The notes beneath the pieces are model-generated. The model was not told where the DNA came from. It did not search any database and was given only the letters and a program-made list of their open reading frames with translations. A stretch of DNA of 10,377 nucleotides, taken from assembly GCA_017556845.1 (NCBI GenBank), contig JAFYMA010000080.1, positions 1 through 10,377 of the forward strand, written 5' to 3'. Of the stretch, positions 1-5,523 are shown one piece after another. How positions within the stretch are numbered: position 1 is the stretch's first letter; the number at the start of each line of letters is the position of its first letter. The translations under genes were made by a program, and so were the position numbers. The DNA is from Clostridia bacterium (lineage in GTDB: Bacteria; Bacillota; Clostridia; Oscillospirales; CAG-272).

Positions 1-477
1 GCCTGCCTGAACGAACACTGCATCGTGAAATTCCGCAAATTCATAAAAATACGCACGTGAATCTATTATAGGACCTATATCGGATATCTGTGAATAATCT
101 GCATACAAGGCGAGCAATCTTGTCATTCCGCCCTCTACCGATGCTTCGTATACGATATCAGCCCTTGCTATACCAAGCTGGGGCGCGCCTGTTCTGTCAT
201 TTTTCAGAACTACTGCAACGGGGCGGTCGAACAGAATATCGTTAAGCGATGTATTTTCGCCCGTCAGAGGATTTGTATAATACACTGTCGTATCCTCACT
301 CTTACCCTGCGTTTCCTGCTCTTTATTCTGCGTTTCGTCCTGCGTTTGTTCGTTTTTTATGTCCGTCGCTTCTGCTGACACACTGTCTGTTACTGCGATG
401 TTATCGCTTCTGCACCCTGCAAGCAGAGTCACAGCAAGGATACATTGCACAACGCTTAACAAAGTCCTTTTCTTCAT
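1..477 (-). CDS. DUF3048 (YerB-like) lipoprotein, 5' part only
   Basis: This gene starts with ATG at 477 and runs off the left edge, so only the first 159 codons are present. The start is preceded by an AAAGG ribosome binding site. Residues 1-22 form a lipoprotein signal ending in a lipobox (LLAGC, Cys22), so the protein is probably exported and lipid-anchored. A Glu/Gln/Lys/Thr-rich linker spans about residues 35-65. From residue 69 the sequence matches the conserved start of DUF3048 proteins such as Bacillus YerB: NPLTGE, then RPVAVVLKND, a GIARADIVYE segment, EGGMTRLLALY and IGPIIDSRAYF. The molecular function of DUF3048 proteins is not established; they are extracytoplasmic proteins common in Firmicutes. 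The gene lies downstream of the S1-protein gene on the same strand but has its own promoter at 520-548. Family assignment is confident; completeness cannot be judged. Confidence 0.88.
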   Translation of the reverse strand, partial: MKKRTLLSVVQCILAVTLLAGCRSDNIAVTDSVSAEATDIKNEQTQDETQNKEQETQGKSEDTTVYYTNPLTGENTSLNDILFDRPVAVVLKNDRTGAPQLGIARADIVYEASVEGGMTRLLALYADYSQISDIGPIIDSRAYFYEFAEFHDAVFVQAG

Positions 478-519
478 TTATTTAACTGCCTTTCGCTTTT
501 GATTTCAAGTTATATCTGT

Positions 520-548
520 ATTTTACACTACAGTCTGTTATTATTCAA
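520..548 (-). promoter_or_regulatory. Sigma-A promoter of the DUF3048 lipoprotein gene
   Basis: On the minus strand a -35 box TTGAAT (543-548) is followed after 17 nt by a -10 box TAAAAT (520-525). Each differs from consensus at one position. The predicted start is near 513, giving a leader of about 36 nt. It lies between the end of the S1-protein gene and the lipoprotein gene, so the two are probably separate transcription units. Confidence 0.6.
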
Positions 549-567
549 GGGAAATTTGTAAAATTCT

Positions 568-1506
568 TCAATTAAAAACGGTTTGCACCGTCTTTGAGCA
601 TACGTCGGGGGAATATTTCCACACGTTTATATGCTTGACATCCGGCAAAACGTAGTATTCGGGAGCTTTCTTATCGGAAGGCGTACTCGAAGAGGAAACG
701 ATAACGAGCTTTATTTTCATTTTTTCCGCGTTAATGCTCTTTATGTATACTGCCGCAGTATCACCCGCCCTTACGTCAGAGCTGTATTCTGCAAGGCCTG
801 CCAGATTTGCAGAAAGCTCTATAAAAACTCCGTACGGTTCAACGCTTCGTATGATGCCGCTTACCGTCTGCCCGGGCAAAAACGAACGGCAGTTTTCCTC
901 CCACGTACCGAACAGCTCTTTAGTTGAAATAAAAACTCTGCCCGTATTTTCATCAATTGATCTGACAACGCATCGCAGCTCATCTCCGACACTGAATCTT
1001 TCATCAGGCCTTTCTATTCTCGATACTGAAATGCAGTCAACAGGAAGAAGCGCCACGAGCCCGCATCCTATATCCGCAAACGCTCCGAACTGCTCTGTAT
1101 GGGTTATTTTGCACGGAATTATATCTCCGGATGTGAGTTTTGATACATAATTACGGTAGCATTCTTTTTGTGCCGATGCTCTTGAAATATACGCAACCCT
1201 TCTTCCGTTTTCCGTGATTATATCGTTAACGTGAAAGCACACGCTTTTTCCCACCCTTGTCAGAACGGCTATATCCTTGATCGGCGAGGTATCAGGCTGA
1301 AATACCGCTTCATTTTTAGGCATATATCCGACAACGCCGCATCCGATATCGACCGTCAGATTCATATTTTTATCGCACAGAACTGCTCTGCCGCATATTA
1401 TCCTTTTTTCCGCCATTGCTTTATAAAGGGATTTTTCGTCATTGCAATATGCCTCAGGTGTCTTATCGGGAGCATACTGTCCTTCAGGTAAATAAATGTT
1501 TTGCAT
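568..1506 (-). CDS. S1 RNA-binding domain protein (three S1 domains)
   Basis: This 312-residue, probably cytoplasmic protein is built from S1 (OB-fold) RNA-binding domains. A divergent copy covers about residues 36-110. A canonical copy covers about 125-197, with GDIIPCKITHTEQFGAFADIG, a GLVALLP strand, then VGDELRCVVRSID and RVFISTKE. A third covers about 211-270 (PGQTVSGIIRSVEPYGVFIEL to KIKLVIV). It is shorter than four- to six-domain ribosomal protein S1 and ends in a non-S1 tail, so it is better called an S1-domain protein than RpsA. Start choice: ATG at 1506 has a TGGAGGA site 4-5 nt upstream. An in-frame GTG at 1518 would place that site inside the coding sequence and is rejected. It probably binds mRNA or ribosomes, but the partner cannot be told from sequence. 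Divergent from the MBL gene. Confidence 0.85.
   Translation of the reverse strand: MQNIYLPEGQYAPDKTPEAYCNDEKSLYKAMAEKRIICGRAVLCDKNMNLTVDIGCGVVGYMPKNEAVFQPDTSPIKDIAVLTRVGKSVCFHVNDIITENGRRVAYISRASAQKECYRNYVSKLTSGDIIPCKITHTEQFGAFADIGCGLVALLPVDCISVSRIERPDERFSVGDELRCVVRSIDENTGRVFISTKELFGTWEENCRSFLPGQTVSGIIRSVEPYGVFIELSANLAGLAEYSSDVRAGDTAAVYIKSINAEKMKIKLVIVSSSSTPSDKKAPEYYVLPDVKHINVWKYSPDVCSKTVQTVFN
574..595 (-). terminator. Probable terminator overlapping the end of the S1-protein gene
   Basis: On the minus strand a stem AAAGACGGT / ACCGTTTTT (nine pairs including one G-U) closes on a GCAA tetraloop of GNRA type, and its 3' arm is itself a run of five T. It lies within the last codons of the S1-protein gene. 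The U-run is short and partly in the stem, so efficiency is uncertain. Confidence 0.4.
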
Positions 1507-1604
1507 TCGATCCTCCACTACTTGTTTTGATCTTCGTTTTTTGTTATTCAGTCAAATTCTATTAGCAAGCATTGAAAAATATGCCCGAATTCAAAATTAT
1601 GCTC

Positions 1605-1633
1605 TTGTGTTTTTGGCAATAATATGATAAACT
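1605..1633 (+). promoter_or_regulatory. Weak candidate promoter of the MBL-rlmA unit
   Basis: In the divergent intergenic stretch 1507-1681 the only tolerable plus-strand pair is TTGTGT (1605-1610), 17 nt, TAAACT (1628-1633). A TATGAT at 1623-1628 is a better -10 box but lacks a -35 box at proper spacing. No good promoter was seen for the S1-protein gene in the opposite direction. Confidence 0.2.
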
Positions 1634-1639
1634 TTAAAA

Positions 1640-1674
1640 AACGGTTCGCCGTTGCTTCAAATATATAATAACGG
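1640..1674 (+). promoter_or_regulatory. 5' leader hairpin with an alternative pairing to the ribosome binding site
   Basis: AACGG (1640-1644) and CCGTT (1649-1653) form a five-pair hairpin capped by TTCG. The same CCGTT can instead pair with a second AACGG at 1670-1674, which includes the first two G of the GGAGG ribosome binding site (1673-1677) of the MBL lipoprotein gene. The two pairings are mutually exclusive. Seen in the sequence; a regulatory role is inference. Confidence 0.25.
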
Positions 1675-1681
1675 AGGTATT

Positions 1682-2581
1682 ATGAAAAGAATTGTTTTGA
1701 TCACATCTGCTTTGCTTTTGCTGTTTTTCTGTTCATGTGTGCACGCAGAAGATCCTTTTGACTCCTTTCATTCCGAAAGCTCACAAAATACCGATCATAA
1801 TACCGCCTCTGAGCTTAAAATTATTGTCGGTGACGTTGGGAAGGCTGATTTCATCTTACTGTCCTGTGACGGAGAATATGCCGTTATTGATTGCGGATAC
1901 AAAAGTGATTACGATTACGTTGAAAAGATTCTTTTATCCGAAGGGGTAAAGACTCTGAAATACGCAATCGGCACGCATCCCGACAAGGACCACATAGGCG
2001 GAATGGCAAAGCTTATAAAAAATTTCACAGTAGATCAGCTTTATATAAGCCCGCTTGCATCAAACAGCGACGAATATGAAAAAATGATAAAGCGTGCAAA
2101 TGATAACGGCGTTGCTGTCGTTACAGCATCGCCCGATGATGTTCTGACGTTAGGAAGTGCTTATCTTACCACGTACTGCCCTACGAAAGAGCTTGTAGCA
2201 TTAAACGATGAAAATGAAGCATCCGTTGTTCAAATGCTCACCTTCGGCTCGTTCCGTATGCTTTTTATGGCAGACGGACAATTCGTATGTGAAAGCGTTT
2301 TGATGAATTCCGAATTTGATCTCAGTGCGGATATTATCAAAATTGCACACCACGGATCGAATAAGTCGAGCAGCAGGTCATTTCTCGAAGCGGTTGGAGC
2401 AAAATATGCAGTCATATCGGCAGCCGACACGAAGGATGAGGAATTTCCGTCCGACGGAGTTATAAAAACTCTTTCTTCTTTAGGTATGCAAACGCACCGC
2501 ACCGACACGGACGGAGCTATCGTGATAAACGTAAATTCCAACGGATTTAATATTGAAAGGGGATATGCATTTCATGAATAA
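1682..2581 (+). CDS. Metallo-beta-lactamase-fold lipoprotein (ComEC C-terminal-like)
   Basis: This 299-residue protein begins with a hydrophobic signal of about 16 residues ending in FFCSC, so Cys19 (or Cys17) is a plausible lipid-attachment site; this lipobox is imperfect. After a Ser/Asp-rich linker the metallo-beta-lactamase fold starts at about residue 45 (IIVGDVGKADFILL), followed by AVIDCG. The metal motif is THPDKDHIGG (98-107). As in the ComEC/Rec2-type branch, the second His of the usual HxHxDH is Asp101. Later ligands are probably Asp198 (FMADGQ) and the His pair at 223-224 (IAHHGS). Relatives are DNA-uptake nucleases (ComEC C-terminus) and secreted MBL hydrolases; the substrate is not known. 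The ATG at 1682 has GGAGG 4 nt upstream; an in-frame TTG at 1652 has no ribosome binding site and would precede the signal peptide. Its end overlaps rlmA by 8 nt. Confidence 0.87.
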   Translation: MKRIVLITSALLLLFFCSCVHAEDPFDSFHSESSQNTDHNTASELKIIVGDVGKADFILLSCDGEYAVIDCGYKSDYDYVEKILLSEGVKTLKYAIGTHPDKDHIGGMAKLIKNFTVDQLYISPLASNSDEYEKMIKRANDNGVAVVTASPDDVLTLGSAYLTTYCPTKELVALNDENEASVVQMLTFGSFRMLFMADGQFVCESVLMNSEFDLSADIIKIAHHGSNKSSSRSFLEAVGAKYAVISAADTKDEEFPSDGVIKTLSSLGMQTHRTDTDGAIVINVNSNGFNIERGYAFHE

Positions 2582-3389
2582 AGACGGTGTATTCAAATGT
2601 CCTGTATGCAAAAAAATGCTTGTCAGAAACGGCGAGATAATGAAATGCGAAAGCAATCACAGCTTCGATGTTTCAAGTGCCAATTACGTAAATCTTGCAA
2701 TGAATCAAAGCGGTAAAACGCACGGTGATGACGCTTTTATGGTAAATGCAAGACGAAATTTTTTATCAGGTGGATATTACGAAAAATTGAGAAAAGAAAT
2801 ATGTCTTGCCGTAGAAAACGCAGGAGGCATCACCGTACTTGATGCAGGCTGCGGAGAGGGATATTATACTTTCGCTTTAGGCGGTATCGCCGGCACAACG
2901 ATATACGGAATAGACGTATCAAAAAAAGCCGTAATGCGTGCAGGAAAGCTTTGCAAAGGAGATTCATTCGGTACGTTTTGCGTAGGAAGCGTGTATTCTA
3001 TGCCGTATGCCGATAATTCGTTTGACGTTATAGTAAACATATTCTCTCCCCTTGCGTGCGATGAATACAAGCGTGTTTTAAGATCGGGCGGAAGGCTCAT
3101 TATGGCTGTTCCGAATCCCGAGCATCTCATCCAGCTTAAGCGTGCCGTATACGATGAAATAAAAATAAAGGAAGAATCGGACGATACGCTTTGCGGTTTT
3201 GAAATGATAAATAAAAAAAGGGTAAACTATACGTTTACCCCGAAGGACACCAAAGCCATTGAAGATCTGTTTGCCATGACCCCGTATTACTACACGACAC
3301 CGGCAGAAAAGCGCAGCCGTATTATGAACAGCGGAATATTCGACATAACCGCTGATTTTTCGGTAATTACATATAAGATCATCAAATAG
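2574..3389 (+). CDS. rlmA: 23S rRNA (guanine-N1) methyltransferase, RlmA family
   Basis: This 271-residue cytoplasmic enzyme would transfer methyl from S-adenosylmethionine to N1 of a guanine in helix 35 of 23S rRNA (G745 in RlmA-I, G748 in RlmA-II/TlrB enzymes; which one is not decidable here). The N-terminal zinc site is intact: Cys9, Cys12, Cys25 and His29, with the same spacing as E. coli RlmA. SAM motif I is VLDAGCGEGYYT (88-99), followed by YGIDVSKKAV with Asp114. NARRNFLSGGYY and MTPYYY also match the family. The ATG at 2574 puts the zinc site at the family's usual distance from the start. It lies 11 nt from an AAAGGGG site; an ATG at 2565 would be only 2 nt away. It overlaps the MBL gene by 8 nt, suggesting co-translation, and overlaps the convergent pseudouridine synthase gene by 8 nt at its end. 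Confidence 0.93.
   Translation: MNKDGVFKCPVCKKMLVRNGEIMKCESNHSFDVSSANYVNLAMNQSGKTHGDDAFMVNARRNFLSGGYYEKLRKEICLAVENAGGITVLDAGCGEGYYTFALGGIAGTTIYGIDVSKKAVMRAGKLCKGDSFGTFCVGSVYSMPYADNSFDVIVNIFSPLACDEYKRVLRSGGRLIMAVPNPEHLIQLKRAVYDEIKIKEESDDTLCGFEMINKKRVNYTFTPKDTKAIEDLFAMTPYYYTTPAEKRSRIMNSGIFDITADFSVITYKIIK
3213..3240 (-). terminator. Intrinsic terminator of the elaA-ZIP-rluA operon, inside rlmA
   Basis: On the minus strand a perfect eight-pair stem GGGTAAAC / GTTTACCC with a five-base loop is followed directly by seven T. This is a textbook rho-independent terminator for leftward transcription. It lies about 140 nt beyond the pseudouridine synthase stop codon and inside the rlmA coding sequence, where the same bases encode residues of the KKRVNYTFT segment. 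On the plus strand the T-run becomes an A-run upstream of the stem, so it should not stop rlmA transcription. Confidence 0.7.
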
Positions 3390-4065
3390 ATATATTATCA
3401 AGTGAAAATTCCTGCCATATACCGCATTCGGTATCGGGAATGCTTACACCGCTTATTCTTTCTTTCGTTATCGGATGTATAAACGAAAGACTGTATGACC
3501 AGAGAGCAATAAACGGGCATTTGACTCTGCTGCCGTATTTTCCGTCACCGCACAAAGGATATCCTCTTGACGAAAACTGCACTCTTATCTGGTGTGTTCT
3601 GCCCGTCTGAAGATGTACTGCTATAAGCAGCTTTCCGTCACTGCTTTGTGCGATCCTTTTCCATATAAGGCTCGCCTGCTTTACACCCTTTCTTTCCTTT
3701 TCTGCAACGAAAGACTTGTTTTTTTGCTTATCGTGAAAAAGCAGGTCTTTTATTTCGCCCTCGCAAAATTGCGGATCACCCGGAAGCACGGCAAGATACG
3801 TCTTTGCCATACCGAACACGCCGTCAATATCGTGATTCTGAACGAGTAATGAAAGCTTTCCCGCCGTTTTTTTATCCTTGGCAAAGACCATAACGCCGCC
3901 GGTCGGCGTATCAAGTCTGTGCACGAGCATAACCGTCGGATATTTTTGCAAAAGACAGCTTTGACAATCGTCCTGCCCTGACATATCAGGCTGTGACGGC
4001 ATCCCCGCAGGCTTTTCGCACAAAATCAGATATTTATCCTCGTATAAAACTTTTATTTCCTTCAC
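3382..4065 (-). CDS. RluA-family RNA pseudouridine synthase
   Basis: This 227-residue cytoplasmic enzyme would isomerise uridine to pseudouridine in rRNA or tRNA. The catalytic motif is clear: VHRLDTPTGGVMVFAK with the nucleophile Asp52. Downstream are KTYLAV (88-93), the RTHQIRV motif (156-162) and PLCGDGKYG (170-178), all typical of the RluA family. There is no N-terminal S4 domain, so it is of the short RluA/RluC-like type without that RNA-binding module; the target uridine cannot be assigned. Translation starts at GTG (4065). The ribosome binding site AGGGTGA overlaps the TGA stop of the upstream ZIP gene, with a 4-nt gap, so the two are likely translationally coupled. It is the last gene of the operon, and its 3' end overlaps convergent rlmA by 8 nt. 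Confidence 0.92.
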   Translation of the reverse strand: MKEIKVLYEDKYLILCEKPAGMPSQPDMSGQDDCQSCLLQKYPTVMLVHRLDTPTGGVMVFAKDKKTAGKLSLLVQNHDIDGVFGMAKTYLAVLPGDPQFCEGEIKDLLFHDKQKNKSFVAEKERKGVKQASLIWKRIAQSSDGKLLIAVHLQTGRTHQIRVQFSSRGYPLCGDGKYGSRVKCPFIALWSYSLSFIHPITKERISGVSIPDTECGIWQEFSLDNISI

Positions 4066-4069
4066 TTTA

Positions 4070-4825
4070 TCACCCTAAGAAAAAATCAAAGACAAGCATA
4101 ACGGCAAAGCCTGTAAGCAGTGCGTACGTGGATACTCTTTCGTTTCCGTGAGAATGTGTTTCGGGAATCATTTCATCACTTATTACGTACAGCATCGTTC
4201 CGCCCGCAAAAGCAAGTGCAAACGGCAGAATTGCCTGTGAAATGCTTACCGAAAAATAGCCGATAAACGTTCCTATCACCTCAACTATTCCCGTCATCAT
4301 GGCAATAACGAACGTTCTTTTTTTACTCATTCCGCTTGCTATCATCGGTGCGATTATTACCATTCCCTCAGGTATATTCTGAAGTGCTATGCCGCCTGCC
4401 ACCGTGATAGCCTGGGCGATATTATCAGTACCGAAGCTGACGCCTGCTGCTATTCCCTCGGGTATATTGTGTATCGCTATTGCAATAACGAATAAAAGAA
4501 CCTTATTGAGCTTTTCCGTATTATCCGGATGTGCTTCATAATCAACACCCGTTATTTTATGAAGGTGCGGAACGAGTCTGTCTACAAGATCAAGACATAC
4601 GGCTCCTGCGAATATCCCAAGCACCGTTACAATTATTGCATATTTTCCGCCGTACTCCAATGACGGAATTATCAGCCCCACAACTGCTGCGGCAAGCATT
4701 ACGCCTGCTGCAAATGACAGTATCATATCCTGCATACGGTGCGAAGGCTTTTTGAATATAAATCCCAAAAGTGCGCCTATTACCGTTGCACCGCCAACGC
4801 CGAGCGCAGTCAATAGTATCGGCAT
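4070..4825 (-). CDS. ZIP family divalent metal transporter
   Basis: This 251-residue integral membrane protein would import divalent metal ions (zinc, iron or manganese) across the cytoplasmic membrane. About eight hydrophobic segments span the length. The two signature metal-site helices are intact: IAIHNIPEG (116-124, TM4) and ALQNIPEG (147-154, TM5). A conserved LYVISDEMIPETHSHG segment (212-227) holds acidic and His residues near TM7. The loop at about 86-103, with His87, His89, Asp95 and His99, is a plausible cytoplasmic metal-binding loop. It matches the ZupT/GufA branch of the ZIP family. The ATG at 4825 has AAAGGTGG about 6 nt upstream. It is the middle gene of the operon, 28 nt after elaA and 4 nt before the pseudouridine synthase. 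No metal-responsive operator is evident at the operon promoter. Metal specificity is not predictable from sequence. Confidence 0.93.
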   Translation of the reverse strand: MPILLTALGVGGATVIGALLGFIFKKPSHRMQDMILSFAAGVMLAAAVVGLIIPSLEYGGKYAIIVTVLGIFAGAVCLDLVDRLVPHLHKITGVDYEAHPDNTEKLNKVLLFVIAIAIHNIPEGIAAGVSFGTDNIAQAITVAGGIALQNIPEGMVIIAPMIASGMSKKRTFVIAMMTGIVEVIGTFIGYFSVSISQAILPFALAFAGGTMLYVISDEMIPETHSHGNERVSTYALLTGFAVMLVFDFFLG

Positions 4826-4853
4826 ACTGTACCACCTTTCAAAAACACTGTCA

Positions 4854-5297
4854 TTATATGTATGCGTACATCATTGTGTGCGGGATACCGTCCTCGTCGT
4901 ATATATCTCCGCACGCAGTAAAACCGCATTTTTCGTAAAATCCCTGAGCCTGAACCTGAGCGCTTATAACTATTTTATCGCATCCAAGCTCTTTTTTGGC
5001 AAATTGCATAGCATATTTAACGAGCTTTGCACCAAGCCCCGTACCTCGCTGTACGGTTATAACTCTGCCTATCGTAACATCCTGCCTTGCGACAGTTGCA
5101 GGACATACCCTCAGATAAGCCTTTATCTTTCCGTCATCAGAGGCTATATACAAATGATACGAATGAATATCCTTACCGTCAGGATCCTGATAAGGACAGT
5201 TCTGCTCTACTACGAATACCGCGCTTCTTGCGGAAAGTATTTCATAAAGCTCCATCGCTGAAAGCTCACTGAATTTTTTTACCGTTATCTTATCCAT
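4854..5297 (-). CDS. elaA: ElaA-like GNAT acetyltransferase
   Basis: This 147-residue cytoplasmic protein belongs to the Gcn5-related N-acetyltransferases and closely resembles E. coli ElaA. The ElaA signature FVVEQNCPYQDPDG occupies residues 28-41, GRVI follows at 77-80, and the acetyl-CoA pyrophosphate loop is RGTGLGAKL (84-92). SAQVQAQGFYEKCGF and EDGIPH (135-140) match the family C-terminus. Length agrees with ElaA (about 150). The physiological acetyl acceptor of ElaA is not established as far as I know. The ATG at 5297 has AAAGGA upstream. It is the first gene of a minus-strand operon with the ZIP transporter and an RluA-type enzyme and is served by a good promoter at 5327-5355. No functional link to its operon partners is obvious. 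Confidence 0.92.
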   Translation of the reverse strand: MDKITVKKFSELSAMELYEILSARSAVFVVEQNCPYQDPDGKDIHSYHLYIASDDGKIKAYLRVCPATVARQDVTIGRVITVQRGTGLGAKLVKYAMQFAKKELGCDKIVISAQVQAQGFYEKCGFTACGDIYDEDGIPHTMMYAYI

Positions 5298-5326
5298 ATT
5301 TCTTTTCCTTTAAAGCCTTTTTTGTT

Positions 5327-5355
5327 ATATTATCACGCGGTGCGTTTAAAGTCAA
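5327..5355 (-). promoter_or_regulatory. Promoter of the elaA-ZIP-rluA operon
   Basis: On the minus strand TTGACT (5350-5355) is followed after 17 nt by TAATAT (5327-5332). TGA immediately precedes the -10 box, giving an extended -10 motif. The expected start is near 5320, with a leader of about 23 nt. Confidence 0.7.
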
Positions 5356-5405
5356 TACCCAATCAAAATATTTGATTTCGTTATACCGACAATTAAGAAC
5401 AAATT

Positions 5406-5434
5406 TTAACATTGTTTTTACAAAACATTATAAC
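5406..5434 (+). promoter_or_regulatory. Na/Pi cotransporter promoter with Pho-box-like repeats
   Basis: TTAACA (5406-5411), 17 nt, TATAAC (5429-5434) is a plausible sigma-A promoter, each box one base from consensus. The same stretch holds direct repeats at an 11-nt period: TTAACA at 5406, TTTACA at 5417 and a weaker TTATAA at 5428. PhoP of Bacillus binds TTAACA-type repeats spaced by 5 nt, so a phosphate-starvation operator overlapping the promoter is a reasonable inference for a phosphate transporter gene. The expected start is near 5441, leaving a leader of about 83 nt. Confidence 0.5.
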
Positions 5435-5468
5435 TGTATCCTTTTTTGTATGTAAAATAAAGACTGAA

Positions 5469-5492
5469 TGCGGAGTAAGCCTTTGCTCTGCA
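5469..5492 (+). other. Small hairpin in the Na/Pi cotransporter leader
   Basis: TGCGGAG (5469-5475) can pair with CTCTGCA (5486-5492) with one G-U pair around a 10-nt loop. It ends 18 nt before the GGGAGAG ribosome binding site. No known riboswitch pattern is seen. Confidence 0.25.
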
Positions 5493-5523
5493 AATCAATA
5501 ATGATTTTACGGGAGAGACCAAA

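Noticed and set aside
734..1150. 138-residue open frame antisense to the S1-protein gene
   Set aside because: It is opposite a clear gene, has no recognisable domain or ribosome binding site, and its composition is that of an antisense frame.
1507..1518. GTG start that would extend the S1 protein by four residues
   Set aside because: The extension consists of the TGGAGGA ribosome binding site itself; ATG at 1506 has ideal spacing from it.
1652..1681. TTG start extending the MBL lipoprotein by ten residues
   Set aside because: There is no ribosome binding site before it, it would put polar residues ahead of the signal peptide, and GGAGG fits the ATG at 1682.
2553..2573. Upstream TTG (2553) or ATG (2565) starts for rlmA
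   Set aside because: The AAAGGGG site lies within or only 2 nt before these starts, and the ATG at 2574 places the zinc cysteines at the family's usual distance from the N-terminus.
3419..3434. Hairpin ATACCG-CATT-CGGTAT as a plus-strand terminator of rlmA
   Set aside because: It is followed by CGGG rather than a T-run, and it lies within the pseudouridine synthase coding sequence.
5435..5523. Riboswitch in the Na/Pi cotransporter leader
   Set aside because: There is only one weak hairpin; no conserved aptamer motif is recognisable in about 83 nt.
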